A stretch of 64,000 nt of DNA from Mycolicibacterium sp. lyk4-40-TYG-92 (GTDB lineage Bacteria > Actinomycetota > Actinomycetes > Mycobacteriales > Mycobacteriaceae): NCBI RefSeq assembly GCF_030209435.1, contig NZ_JARVRX010000014.1, positions 372,001 to 436,000 of the forward strand. Direction: 5' to 3'. The notes beneath the pieces were generated by a model, which saw nothing but the letters and a program-made list of their open reading frames with translations, ran no database searches and was not told where the DNA came from. Shown piece by piece: positions 44,432-53,767 of the stretch; the first letter of the stretch is position 1, and each line of letters opens with the position of its first letter. The translations under genes were made by a program, and so were the position numbers.

Positions 44432-45901
44432 TCAGACCCGCTGCGTCACCCGGCCGAAGACCATGGACTCTTCGATGCGGTCGAAGCGGTGGTCGATCAC
44501 GTCGAGCACATAGTTGTGCCGGACGTGCCACGGGCGATGGGTGCCTGACTTCGGCAGCGCGTGGGGGTTGCGGTTGATGTAGCCCGCGTCGAGATCGAAG
44601 GTCTTCTTCTCGTCCATCGGGACGTCACCCAGATGTGGGTAGGCGTGCGTGTAGCCGTGAGAGTCCATGTACGCCACCAGCTTTGCGAAGGCACGGGCGG
44701 TCATGTCGGCGCGCAGGGTCCACGATGCGTTGGTGTAACCCAGGCACCATGCCATGTTCGGCACGTCCTCGAGCAGGAACTCCTTGTAGACGTAGCGGTC
44801 AGACGGTGTGATCGCGACGCCGTCGACCGACAGGGAGATGCCACCGAGCGCCTGAAGCTCCAGTCCCGTCGCGGTGACGATGATGTCGGCGTCGATCCGG
44901 GCACCGGATTTCAGCACGATGCCGTCCGCGTCGACGTGCGAGATGTGGTCGGTGACGACCTCGGCGCGGCCGTCGCCGATGGCCGTGAAGATGTCGCGGT
45001 CGAGCACGGCGCAGAGGCGTTGGTCCCAGGGGTCGTACTTCGGGTTGAAGTGCACGTCCACGGGGTAGCCGGCCGGCAGTGCGGCCACGGCCCGGCTACG
45101 GATGAGCCGGCGCCCACCCTTGGGGAACTTGCGGAGCAAGTTGTAGCTGAGGACGCTGATCAGCACGTTCCGGAACCACACGATACGGTGAGCGATCTTG
45201 TCCGGCAACAGCTTCCGGATCAGGCTGACCATCGGGTCGATCTGCCACTGCGACATCAGATAGGTGGGCGACCGCTGCAGCATGGTCACCTTCGCGGCGG
45301 TCTTCGCCATGGCAGGCACCAGGCTGACGGCGGTCGCGCCGCTGCCGATCACCACCACCTTCTTGCCGGCGTAATCGAGTGACTCCGGCCAGAACTGCGG
45401 GTGCACAACCTCGCCGGCGAACGTGTCGATGCCCGGAAAATCCGGGGTGTAGCCCTGGTCGTAGTTGTAATACCCGGTGCCGCAGAACAGGAATCGGGCG
45501 CGGTAGGACTTGGCCTCGCCGTCCTGCAGGGTCTGCACCGTCCAGGTGTCGGTCGTCGAATCCCAGTCGGCCGACTGCACATGGGTGTTGAAGTTGATGT
45601 GCCGGTCGATGCCGTGCGTGTGTGCGGCGGTGGTCAGGTATTCGCGGATGTGATCGCCGTCAGCGATGTTCTCCGGCCGCGTCCACGGCTGGTACGGGAA
45701 GCTGAGCGTGAAGATATCGCTGTCCGAGCGAATGCCGGGATAGCGGAACAGGTCCCAGGTGCCACCGATGCGTGCGCGCCGCTCCAGGACCGTGTACGTC
45801 AGTTGCGGGTTGCGCTGGTGCAGCCGGTACGCGGCGCCGATGCCGGAGATTCCGGCACCGATGATCAGCACATCGAAGTACTCGCCGTCGCTGGCCGTCA
45901 T
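44432..45901 (-). CDS. FAD-dependent Baeyer-Villiger monooxygenase (EthA/MymA-like)
   Basis: The 489-aa enzyme has the FAD motif GAGISGIG near residue 15, GGTWDLFRYPGIRSDSD (typical of EthA and MymA), the Baeyer-Villiger fingerprint F-x-G-x3-H-x3-W-P (FAGEVVHPQFWP near residue 160), and the NADPH motif GSGATAVSL. Such enzymes insert oxygen into ketones to make esters. The downstream hydrolase (same strand, upstream in reading order) and the alcohol dehydrogenase fit a ketone-to-ester-to-alcohol route. EthA and MymA in M. tuberculosis also activate thioamide drugs. Confidence 0.9.
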   Translation of the reverse strand: MTASDGEYFDVLIIGAGISGIGAAYRLHQRNPQLTYTVLERRARIGGTWDLFRYPGIRSDSDIFTLSFPYQPWTRPENIADGDHIREYLTTAAHTHGIDRHINFNTHVQSADWDSTTDTWTVQTLQDGEAKSYRARFLFCGTGYYNYDQGYTPDFPGIDTFAGEVVHPQFWPESLDYAGKKVVVIGSGATAVSLVPAMAKTAAKVTMLQRSPTYLMSQWQIDPMVSLIRKLLPDKIAHRIVWFRNVLISVLSYNLLRKFPKGGRRLIRSRAVAALPAGYPVDVHFNPKYDPWDQRLCAVLDRDIFTAIGDGRAEVVTDHISHVDADGIVLKSGARIDADIIVTATGLELQALGGISLSVDGVAITPSDRYVYKEFLLEDVPNMAWCLGYTNASWTLRADMTARAFAKLVAYMDSHGYTHAYPHLGDVPMDEKKTFDLDAGYINRNPHALPKSGTHRPWHVRHNYVLDVIDHRFDRIEESMVFGRVTQRV

Positions 45902-45956
45902 GAGTCTCCCTTGATCAAATCCGGTACCGCCGGTATCACCTTAGGACACGACGGTC

Positions 45957-46913
45957 CTACGCCGTCGAGCTGTGTGCCGTCCCGACGAGCAGCGCCCGCA
46001 AATGCTGATTGACCTGTTCGGGACGTTCCAGGTTCGCGCAGTGGCCGCCGCCCAGTTCGACGAACGACCACAGATTCGGCACGTTCCTGGCAATGCGGCG
46101 GGATGCCGCGATGGGCAGCAACCGGTCTTTGGTGCTACCGATGACCAGCGTCGGCACCGTCAGATTGTCGAGGCTGATGTGATGCGCATCGAGGTTGTCC
46201 ACCAGAGCGTTCACCCATCCGCTGCGGCCGGCCGCGGAGGTGCCCATGAACAGTTCGTAGACGTAGTCGGCGACGGCAGGGTCGGCATCTCGCCCGACGG
46301 CGATCATGGCGACGAACTGGCGCGCCGCCTTCCGTGAACCCGGCACCAGCGGCGCGCCGCCGAAGGTCTTGAGGATGCGGCCGGCAGCGTAGGCCCGGGA
46401 CTTCGCCAGCGAGTTCGGGACCTGCGCCAGCTGGACCAGCTTCAGCAGGTCGCCGGTGGTGGTGTTGATCAGGGCGACAGCGTCCGCACACTCGCTGACA
46501 CGCTGCGGGTAGCGCTGCGCCCAGGATGTGATGGCGATGCCACCCATCGAGTGTCCGGCGATGACGGCCCGCTCCCCTGGCCTGAGCGTCGCGCTCAACA
46601 CCGCATCGAGGTCGGCTGCGAGGAAGTCCAGGTTGTACTTGTAGCGGCCCTTGGGAGCCTCGCTCTGGCCGTGCCCGCGGTGGTCGTACGCGATCACCCG
46701 GTAGTCGGTCGCCAGGTCCGCGATCTGGTTGCCCCATACGCCGATGGCGCAGGTGATGCCGTGCGCGAACACGATCGGCTGCCCATGTTCGGGGCCGAAC
46801 ACCTCGGCGTGCAGCCGGGTGCCGTCGACGGCCTTGATTTCCATGGACCGGCCTGGTGGCAGGGCTGCGGGACGTCCGGGTTTGACCAGTTGGGCTCGGG
46901 TGAAGGCGGTCAT
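45957..46913 (-). CDS. Alpha/beta hydrolase
   Basis: The 318-aa protein has VFAHGITCAIGVW (oxyanion hole), the nucleophile motif GHSMGG near residue 120, Asp in STKDRL and His in GGHCANLE, so a complete catalytic triad. It is on the same strand as the monooxygenase and the zinc alcohol dehydrogenase, and could hydrolyse the ester made by the former. The intervals (55 and 59 bp) are short but contain no clear ribosome-coupled overlap. Confidence 0.87.
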   Translation of the reverse strand: MTAFTRAQLVKPGRPAALPPGRSMEIKAVDGTRLHAEVFGPEHGQPIVFAHGITCAIGVWGNQIADLATDYRVIAYDHRGHGQSEAPKGRYKYNLDFLAADLDAVLSATLRPGERAVIAGHSMGGIAITSWAQRYPQRVSECADAVALINTTTGDLLKLVQLAQVPNSLAKSRAYAAGRILKTFGGAPLVPGSRKAARQFVAMIAVGRDADPAVADYVYELFMGTSAAGRSGWVNALVDNLDAHHISLDNLTVPTLVIGSTKDRLLPIAASRRIARNVPNLWSFVELGGGHCANLERPEQVNQHLRALLVGTAHSSTA

Positions 46914-46972
46914 ACTGCTCCGTTCGGGTTCGGCGACGTTGCCGGCGGGACATCCCGTACCAGCGAGCCTAC

Positions 46973-48064
46973 CTAAATAACCAGCACCGGCTTGACAACG
47001 CGACCGGCCGTGGCGTCGGCCCAGGCGTCGGCGAACCCGTCGAACGGGTACTTCCGTACGAGTTTGTCGACGGGCAGCTCGCCCCGAAGGACGTGCCCGG
47101 CCAGCCGCGGGATGAAGCTGTGCGGCTCGCTGTCACCTTCGATCACACCCTGTACCCGTAGCCCGTTGGCCAGGATCAGCCCGACCGGCAGCTCCGCTGT
47201 CATGGCACCCAGACCGACCAGAGCCAGCGTGCCGCACTTGCGCAGCAGCGTCAGCGCCGTCGTGATGACGTCGCCGCGCGCGGTGGTGTCGACGGCCGCT
47301 GTCGCGCCGCCACCGGTGAGGTCCAAGATCTCGGCAGACAGCTGTTCCGATGACGAGTCGACAGCACCCGTCGCACCCAATTCGATTGCCAGTGAACGAC
47401 GTTCGGCGATCGGATCGACGGCGACGATCGCCTTGCATCCCACTATGCGGGCCGCCATCACCGCCGACAGGCCGACACCGCCCGCGCCGTAGACCACCAC
47501 GGCGTCGTCCGGTCCCGCGGCCAGGGTGTTGAGGACAGCGCCCGCGCCGGTCTGCACACTGCAGCCCAACGGCGCCGCCAGCGCCGGGTCGATCGAGTCC
47601 GGCAGCACGACGACGTTGGAGGTGTTCGCGAGCGCGTGGGTGGCGAAGCTGGACTGGCCGAAGAACCCGCCCCGAACCGGCGCGCCGTCCAGTCTCAGCG
47701 CGCTCGTTTCGTCGCCGCGGTCACCGGCCATATTCAGTTTCGCCGCGTTGTCGCAGTATGCGGGCTTGCCGCCCGCGCAGCTGGGGCAGCGGGCACAACT
47801 CGCCATCGTCAGCACCACCTGCTGCCCGACGTCGACGCGCGCGTCCGGCCCGACCGCGAAGACCGTGCCGGCGCCCTCATGGCCGAACACCATGGGCAGG
47901 CGCTTTTCCGGCCAACGACCCGACATCGTGATGTCGGTGTGGCAGATGCCGACCGCATCAATGCCGACCAGCACCTCGTCGCCCTGCGGTTCGCGAATCT
48001 GGACGTCGGTCAGTTCCGGAGCGGAACCCGGGCGAAGCAACACCGCGGCACGTGCGTCGATCAT
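46973..48064 (-). CDS. Zinc-dependent alcohol dehydrogenase (class III type)
   Basis: The 363-aa MDR enzyme has the catalytic zinc site GICHTDI and GHEGAGTV, the structural zinc cluster CARCPSCAGGKPAYC, and the NAD motif VVYGAGGVGLSAVMA. It oxidises or reduces alcohols/aldehydes with NAD; substrate unknown. ATG 48064 is chosen because the protein then starts with MIDARAAVLLRPG, the normal family head. It leads a minus-strand row with the hydrolase and the monooxygenase. Confidence 0.88.
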   Translation of the reverse strand: MIDARAAVLLRPGSAPELTDVQIREPQGDEVLVGIDAVGICHTDITMSGRWPEKRLPMVFGHEGAGTVFAVGPDARVDVGQQVVLTMASCARCPSCAGGKPAYCDNAAKLNMAGDRGDETSALRLDGAPVRGGFFGQSSFATHALANTSNVVVLPDSIDPALAAPLGCSVQTGAGAVLNTLAAGPDDAVVVYGAGGVGLSAVMAARIVGCKAIVAVDPIAERRSLAIELGATGAVDSSSEQLSAEILDLTGGGATAAVDTTARGDVITTALTLLRKCGTLALVGLGAMTAELPVGLILANGLRVQGVIEGDSEPHSFIPRLAGHVLRGELPVDKLVRKYPFDGFADAWADATAGRVVKPVLVI

Positions 48065-48133
48065 TCCCGGATCGTAGGTGGGCGGTAACCTGCGCCGGAT
48101 GACCGGTCTCGTCAAACGTCGGGCACCACGGCG

Positions 48134-48988
48134 ATGAAACGCGGTCCGTTGCCGTCATGGTCGGTGCCCTTCGTCTTTGTCACCGGTGCGGCGTCGCAGT
48201 ACCTCGGCGCCGCGATCGGCGTGTTCCTCTTTTCGACCACCCAGCCGGCGACGGTGGCATGGCTGCGCGCCGCAGCCGGCGCGCTGGTATTGATGGCGTG
48301 GCGCCGGCCATGGCGGATGCGGTTGACGCGACGCCGGATCGCGATCGCGACCCTTTTCGGGCTGATCACCGTCGGCATGAACATCGCGTTCTACGAGGCC
48401 CTGGCACGAATACCGCTCGGCACCGCTGTCGCGGTGGAATTCATCGGGCCGACCCTTGTTGCCACACTCGGCTCACGCCGGCCCCGTGATCTCCTCGCGG
48501 CAGCCCTCGCCGCCGGCGGCGTCGCCCTGTTGGCCGGCATCGAATTCACCTCTGAACTCGCCGGGGTGGCATGGGCACTGGCCGCCGCGGCGCTGTGGGC
48601 CGGCTACATCCTCGTGGGTAAACGCGTGGCTGACACCCACGGCGGGCTGGACACCCTGGCCCTCGGAATGTCCACCGCGGCGGCCATTTTGGGTCCGGTG
48701 ATCATCGGTCTGCAGGCGCACACGAACTCTGCGGTGTTCTTCGAACCTCGCACCTGGCTGCTCGGCCTTGGCGTCGGATTACTGTCGACGGCCATCCCTT
48801 ACGGCCTCGACCAGGTCGTCCTGCGCCAGGTCGGTCAAGCGAGGTTCGCGATCTTACTGGCACTGTTGCCGGTGACGGCCACCATCATCGGGCTGACCGT
48901 CCTGCATCAAGTGCCGGCGATCGGCGAGATCGCCGGCATCGGATTGGTGGTTGCCGGCCTTTTACTCGGTGCCCGGGGCGCACGGTGA
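48134..48988 (+). CDS. EamA/DMT-family transporter (RhtA-like)
   Basis: A 284-aa protein with ten predicted helices in two EamA repeats. TATLFGLITVGMNIAFYEALARIPLG-type sequence and VLRQVGQARFAILLALLPV mark the two halves (shown here: NIAFYEALARIPLG). RhtA-like members export threonine, homoserine or other metabolites. It is divergent from the zinc dehydrogenase. The next gene begins 57 bp downstream and could be co-transcribed. Confidence 0.85.
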   Translation: MKRGPLPSWSVPFVFVTGAASQYLGAAIGVFLFSTTQPATVAWLRAAAGALVLMAWRRPWRMRLTRRRIAIATLFGLITVGMNIAFYEALARIPLGTAVAVEFIGPTLVATLGSRRPRDLLAAALAAGGVALLAGIEFTSELAGVAWALAAAALWAGYILVGKRVADTHGGLDTLALGMSTAAAILGPVIIGLQAHTNSAVFFEPRTWLLGLGVGLLSTAIPYGLDQVVLRQVGQARFAILLALLPVTATIIGLTVLHQVPAIGEIAGIGLVVAGLLLGARGAR

Positions 48989-49044
48989 AGGCGGCATGCG
49001 ACAGTGACAGTGACTCACCGGCAGCCCTACAGGAGAAGAGCACC

Positions 49045-50016
49045 ATGCGCGCCATTCAGATCGCCCGGTTGGACGGCCCGTCAGCAGCCGAACTGAACGA
49101 GATTCCCGAACCCGACGGCGCCGGCGCCGTGGTGATCGAGGTGCACGCCGCCGGTGTCGCCTTCCCGGATGCGCTGCAGTCCCGCGGTCTTTATCAGCAC
49201 AAGCCCGAGTTGCCGTACACCCCCGGCGCCGAGCTCGCGGGCGTGGTGCGCAGCGCACCCGAGGGCGCGCACGTGGCGGCCGGAGACCGGGTCGCGGCGC
49301 TGACCATGTTGTCCGGCGCGATGGCGGAAGTCGTTGCGCTACCGGCTGATCGGGTGTTCAAGCTGCCGGACACGGTGTCGTTCGAGGCCGGCGCCGGCCT
49401 GCTGTTCAACGACCTGACGGTGCACTGCGCGCTGCGTACCCGCGGCCGGCTGACACCGGGTGAGACGGTGCTGGTGCACGGCGCCGCCGGCGGCATCGGC
49501 ACGTCGACGCTGCGGCTGGCCCCCGCGTTCGGGGCCGCCCGCACCATCGCGGTGGTGAGCTCGCAGGACAAAGCCGAAATCGCCCGCGCCGCCGGCGCTT
49601 CCGATGTCGTGCTGGCCGACGGTTTCAAAGACGCGGTGCGTGAGTTGACCGGCGGCCGGGGCGTCGATCTGATCCTCGACCCGGTGGGTGGCGACCGCTT
49701 CACCGATTCCCTGCGGACGCTGGCACCGGGCGGCCGGCTGCTGGTGGTGGGATTCACCGGCGGCGATATCCCGACGGTCAAGGTGAACCGGCTGCTGCTC
49801 AACAACGTCGACGCGGTGGGTGTCGGTTGGGGTGCGTGGGCCATGACCCACCCGGGTTATCTCGCCGAGCAGTGGGAGGAGCTGGAGCCGCTGCTGGCCT
49901 CCGGTGCGGTGGTCCCGCCGGCGCCCGAAGTCTATCCGCTGGAGCGGGCCGCGGACGCCATTGCCTCGCTGGAAAACCGTTCCGCCAAGGGCAAAGTGGT
50001 CGTCACGTTGCGCTGA
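49045..50016 (+). CDS. NADPH:quinone oxidoreductase-like MDR enzyme
   Basis: The 323-aa zinc-free MDR protein has TPGAELAGVV, the dinucleotide motif VHGAAGGIGTSTLRLA near residue 145, and GRLLVVGFTGGDIP in the second half. It probably reduces quinones or enones with NADPH. ATG 49045 follows AGGAGA; an in-frame start 60 bp upstream lacks the family head. The 3' end overlaps the convergent CocE-like gene by 14 bp. Confidence 0.87.
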   Translation: MRAIQIARLDGPSAAELNEIPEPDGAGAVVIEVHAAGVAFPDALQSRGLYQHKPELPYTPGAELAGVVRSAPEGAHVAAGDRVAALTMLSGAMAEVVALPADRVFKLPDTVSFEAGAGLLFNDLTVHCALRTRGRLTPGETVLVHGAAGGIGTSTLRLAPAFGAARTIAVVSSQDKAEIARAAGASDVVLADGFKDAVRELTGGRGVDLILDPVGGDRFTDSLRTLAPGGRLLVVGFTGGDIPTVKVNRLLLNNVDAVGVGWGAWAMTHPGYLAEQWEELEPLLASGAVVPPAPEVYPLERAADAIASLENRSAKGKVVVTLR

Positions 50017-51616
50017 CCGGCAGCACCAGCCGGGACTGCCCGCCGTCGCCGTGTGCGACGGTGTGCACCGAGGGCACCATCCGGGTTGCGGTCCCCAGCG
50101 GATCGCCGGTGCCAAGATTGCGCGCGAACCGCGGGAAACAGCCGCCGGCCACCAGCAGCCGGATCCGGTGACCGGCCGCGAATCGGTATGCGGTGGCGTC
50201 GAGTTCCAGGCGCAGCAGCGCCTCGGGGGCGTCAGCCGTCGTGAGCCTCAGGTAGCCGTCGGTCACGTTGGTCGAATGTCCATCGGGCCCAACGTCACTG
50301 ATGCGCACGAACACGTCGGCGTGCGGATTGTCGGTGCGATGGTCCAGCTCGACGTAAGGCGCGCCGATGACGTCGAGGTCGGCGGGCAGCACGGGACTGG
50401 TGAAGGACAGGACGTCCGATCGCTCGGCCAGCGCGGTGTCGTCGATGTAACCCGACTTGCCGGAAACCAGAAGGCGCCCACCGATACTCGGTGTGGGGTC
50501 GGCCGGGTCGTAGACGAACGCGGACGGCGTCCCGCTGTCCGGCGGAGTCTCGGCCAGCGCCGCGCCGGGGTGTAGGTGCCAGACCCGTTCGGCAGTCGGT
50601 GGCGGCCACTCCTGCATGTCGAGCCAGTCACCGCCGGCGACGCAGATCCGCACCGGGGCTGCGGCGCGGCGGGATCCGTCGAGCCACAGCACGGATTCCT
50701 TGATGGCCTCGGTACCACCGGATCCGTGCGTCCACGGGCCCACCGTGAGTGCCACTTCGACGCCGCGGGCCCGCAGCCGCCGGTACTGCTCGAGGGTCTG
50801 GTCCACGAACACGTCCTGCCAGCCGGTGATCAGCAACACCGGGCCGCGCAGGTTGTCGAGTGCGGCCGCCACACCGTTCTCGGCCCAGTACGGCGACGAC
50901 GGATCCGGCTGTTCGAGCCAGGCGTTGAACCACGGGGTGCGTCCGCCCAGGAGTTCGGCCGCGGCCGGGTCGAGCGGCAAGGTCTCCAGGACCGGCTTGA
51001 GGGTTCGCGGCGTCGCCATGCCGCGGAGGATCTGACGGATCCAGCCACCCCGGTGCTGCCACGCGACCTGATAGCTCCAGCCCAGGAAATCGCCGAGCGC
51101 GAATGACCCGGTACTCCACACCGAGTGGCCGAAGTCGTGGGGCGCCATGGTGATCACCGAGGTGGTCAGGTCGGCAGGCTGATCGACCAGGAGTGCCAGC
51201 TGGGTGAAACCCAGGTAGGACGCCCCGACGGTGGCGAATTCTCCCCCGTACCAAGGCTGTTCGCGCAGCCACTGGACCGTGTCGGCACCGTCGTCGACTT
51301 CGTGGCGACCGGGCTCGAACGCACCGTCGGACCCGAAGGTGCCGCGCGTGCTCTGCAACACGACGTGGAAACCCTGCCCCGCGTACAGCCCGGCGAACAC
51401 CCGGTTGGGCAGGCCGTCACGGCCGTAGGGCCCCCGCATCAACAACGTGCCGGCGGGCTTGCGGGTACGCGGCGCGTAGTGATCGGCCAGCAGGACCGCG
51501 CCGTCACGCATCGGCACCGGAAGCGACCGTTCCACCCGGAAGCTCATGGCCCGCGGCAAACCCAGGCGCCGGGTCAGTGCGCGGGCACCGAGCCACGCCA
51601 GGGTGTCGCGTCGCAC
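50003..51616 (-). CDS. CocE/NonD-family hydrolase
   Basis: A 537-aa serine hydrolase of the X-Pro dipeptidyl-peptidase/cocaine-esterase family. The nucleophile motif is VGASYLGFTQ near residue 147, VGPWTHG carries the His, and the C-terminal jelly roll (residues about 330-530) is present. The substrate is probably an ester or amide. GTG 51616 is preceded by GAGGAGA, a better ribosome site than the frame's upstream start. Confidence 0.86.
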   Translation of the reverse strand: MRRDTLAWLGARALTRRLGLPRAMSFRVERSLPVPMRDGAVLLADHYAPRTRKPAGTLLMRGPYGRDGLPNRVFAGLYAGQGFHVVLQSTRGTFGSDGAFEPGRHEVDDGADTVQWLREQPWYGGEFATVGASYLGFTQLALLVDQPADLTTSVITMAPHDFGHSVWSTGSFALGDFLGWSYQVAWQHRGGWIRQILRGMATPRTLKPVLETLPLDPAAAELLGGRTPWFNAWLEQPDPSSPYWAENGVAAALDNLRGPVLLITGWQDVFVDQTLEQYRRLRARGVEVALTVGPWTHGSGGTEAIKESVLWLDGSRRAAAPVRICVAGGDWLDMQEWPPPTAERVWHLHPGAALAETPPDSGTPSAFVYDPADPTPSIGGRLLVSGKSGYIDDTALAERSDVLSFTSPVLPADLDVIGAPYVELDHRTDNPHADVFVRISDVGPDGHSTNVTDGYLRLTTADAPEALLRLELDATAYRFAAGHRIRLLVAGGCFPRFARNLGTGDPLGTATRMVPSVHTVAHGDGGQSRLVLPVSAT

Positions 51617-51757
51617 GTCACACTCTCCTCGTCCTGTCGTGGGCCTTGGACCATTTTCCACGGCGGCACCAGATTCACAGCAATTCCGGGCCGGAACTGT
51701 GATCTGTTCGACGGAAAGGAAGTGTTGCGCGCCAACGCCTCCGATCAGCTGGACGGG

Positions 51758-53587
51758 CTAGAAGGCGGCGTTCTCCAGCTCCATGACGTCGGTGTCGAGC
51801 GTCTCGATCACCTCACGCACCGAGCTCAGCAACGGCAGCACGTTCTTGGCGAAGAACTTCGCCACCGCCACCTTGCCGGTATAGAAGGCGTGGTCCCGTT
51901 CGGTGGCTCCGGCGAGCGCCGCCTGCGCGATCTGAGCGGCGTGAATCAACCGCCAACCGATCATCAGGTCGCCGACCGCGAGCAGGAACCGCACCGAGCC
52001 CAGGCCCACCTTGTACAGCTGCTCGGGATCGCCCTGGGCAGCCATGAGGTAACCCGTCAGCGCTGCAGCCATCGCCTGGACGTCTGCCAGAGCCGTTGCC
52101 AGCCGGTCGGTTTCGGCCTTCAACTCCGGCCCGGCGCCGTCGATGGTTGCCGTGATCTGGCTCGACACGTGGGCCAGGGCCGCCCCCTGGTCGCGGATGA
52201 TCTTGCGGAAGAAGAAGTCCAGCGACTGGATGGCCGTCGTGCCCTCATACAGCGCGTCGATGCGGGCGTCGCGGATGTACTGCTCGATCGGATAGTCCTG
52301 CAGGAACCCGGACCCGCCGAGGGTCTGCAGCGATTCGGAGAGCATCTCGTAGGCACGCTCGGAACCGACGCCCTTGACGATCGGCAGCAGCAGGTCGTTC
52401 ACCCGGTGCGCCAGATCGGCGTCGGCGCCCGAAACGAGTTGCGCGACATCGGCGTTCTGGTAGGCCGCGGTGTACAGGTAGACCGAACGGAGGCCTTCGG
52501 CGTAGGCCTTCTGCGTCATCAGGCTGCGTCGGACATCAGGGTGTTCGATGATCGCCACGCGCGGCGCGGTCTTGTCGGCCATCTGGGTGAGATCGGCGCC
52601 CTGGATGCGTTCCTTGGCGTAGGCCAGCGCGTTGAGGTAGCCCGTGGACAGCGTGCCGGCGGCCTTGACGCCCACCGTCATCCGGGCGTTCTCGATGACC
52701 TTGAACATCTGCGCGATGCCGTTGTGCACGCCGCCGACGAGGTAGCCGACGGCGGGCTTTCCGTGGGCGCCGAACGTCAGCTCACAGGTGGGCGAGGACT
52801 TGATGCCCATCTTGTGTTCCAGGCCGGTGACGTACACGCCGTTGCGCTCGCCCAACTCGAGGGTCTCGGAGTCGAACAGGTAATTGGGGACGAAGAACAG
52901 ACTGAGCCCCTTGGTGCCCGGGCCCGCGCCAACGGGGCGGGCCAACACCAGATGGAAGACGTTCTCGGCGGTGTCACCGACGTCGCCGCCGGAAATGAAG
53001 CGCTTGACGCCTTCGATGTGCCAGGTGCCGTCGGGCTGTTCGATGGCCTTGGCCCGTCCCGCCCCGACATCGGACCCGGCGTCCGGCTCGGTCAGCACCA
53101 TGGTGCCCGCCCAGCCCTTGTCCATGGCCGTCCGCGCCCAGTGTTGCTGCTCCTCGGTGCCGACCTCGGCCAGCGTGTGCGCCATCGCCGGCCCCAGGCC
53201 GTACAGGAAGGTCGCCGACGGGTTCGCGCTGATGAGCATTTCCTGCGTCGCCCACACCAGCGCCGCCGGTGCCGGCGTCCCACCGGCGCGCTCATCGAGG
53301 CCCAGCCGCCACCACTCGGCCTCCTTGACCACCCGCACGGTCTTGGCCAGTTCCTCGGACACCGTGATGCGGTGCTCGTCAGGCAGGAACACCGGCGGGT
53401 TGCGGTCGGCTTCGACAAACGTCTCGGCGACAACGCCTTCGGCCAGTTTCGAGACCTCGTCGAGGATCGACCGCGCCGTCTCGGCATCGAGGTCGCCGTA
53501 GTCACCCGCATCCAGGGCCGCACCCAGCGGCAGCACTTCGAACAGATTGAATTCGATATCGCGCAAGTTGGCGATGTAGTGGCTCAC
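51758..53587 (-). CDS. fadE5: FadE5-type acyl-CoA dehydrogenase
   Basis: The 609-aa ACAD starts VSHYIANLRDIEFNLFEVL, like M. tuberculosis FadE5 (Rv0244c). MVLTEPDAGSDVGAGRAKA is the flavin motif, and LQTLGGSGFLQDYPIEQYIRDAR closes the ACAD domain (motif GGSGFLQDYPIEQY); a C-terminal extension follows as in very-long-chain-type ACADs. It catalyses the first step of beta-oxidation for a broad acyl range. GTG 53587 is preferred because the frame upstream runs through a perfect palindrome at 53616-53652. It lies downstream of the aldehyde dehydrogenase, which has a hairpin after it, so it has its own promoter. Confidence 0.85.
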   Translation of the reverse strand: MSHYIANLRDIEFNLFEVLPLGAALDAGDYGDLDAETARSILDEVSKLAEGVVAETFVEADRNPPVFLPDEHRITVSEELAKTVRVVKEAEWWRLGLDERAGGTPAPAALVWATQEMLISANPSATFLYGLGPAMAHTLAEVGTEEQQHWARTAMDKGWAGTMVLTEPDAGSDVGAGRAKAIEQPDGTWHIEGVKRFISGGDVGDTAENVFHLVLARPVGAGPGTKGLSLFFVPNYLFDSETLELGERNGVYVTGLEHKMGIKSSPTCELTFGAHGKPAVGYLVGGVHNGIAQMFKVIENARMTVGVKAAGTLSTGYLNALAYAKERIQGADLTQMADKTAPRVAIIEHPDVRRSLMTQKAYAEGLRSVYLYTAAYQNADVAQLVSGADADLAHRVNDLLLPIVKGVGSERAYEMLSESLQTLGGSGFLQDYPIEQYIRDARIDALYEGTTAIQSLDFFFRKIIRDQGAALAHVSSQITATIDGAGPELKAETDRLATALADVQAMAAALTGYLMAAQGDPEQLYKVGLGSVRFLLAVGDLMIGWRLIHAAQIAQAALAGATERDHAFYTGKVAVAKFFAKNVLPLLSSVREVIETLDTDVMELENAAF

Positions 53588-53615
53588 ACACCAAGGATTG
53601 GCGGCGACCAGAACG

Positions 53616-53652
53616 TACGCAACCGTAGGTTGCGCCAACCTACGGTTGCGTA
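53616..53652. promoter_or_regulatory. Perfect 17-bp-arm palindrome upstream of FadE5-type gene
   Basis: TACGCAACCGTAGGTTG and CAACCTACGGTTGCGTA are exact reverse complements around CGC. The site ends 29 bp before the GTG at 53587, in the expected operator position. Each arm contains the near-symmetric unit AACCGTAGGTT, so it could hold two regulator dimers, as many TetR-type fatty-acid regulators do. Confidence 0.7.
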
Positions 53653-53712
53653 GCCGAAGGGTCCGAGGTCACGCCGTGCCGTGACCTCCGTCACACGAGG
53701 GCTGACGTGGAG

Positions 53713-53755
53713 TTGTGCACGATTCTTCGCGGTCAGCGCGGACAATCGTGCACAA
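53713..53755 (-). terminator. Hairpin after the aldehyde dehydrogenase gene
   Basis: Perfect 12-bp arms (TTGTGCACGATT at 53713-53724 and its complement at 53744-53755) flank a 19-nt loop. It lies 13 bp after the aldehyde dehydrogenase stop. There is no U-run, as is common in mycobacteria. Confidence 0.55.
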
Positions 53756-53767
53756 ATCGCGAGCCGA

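Noticed and set aside
45925..45935. TACCGCCGGTA palindrome upstream of the monooxygenase
   Set aside because: Eleven bases with GC-rich arms can occur by chance; no second copy seen near.
51125..53653. 842-codon plus-strand open frame opposite the CocE-like and FadE5-type genes
   Set aside because: It covers two well-supported genes on the other strand and its product matches no family pattern.
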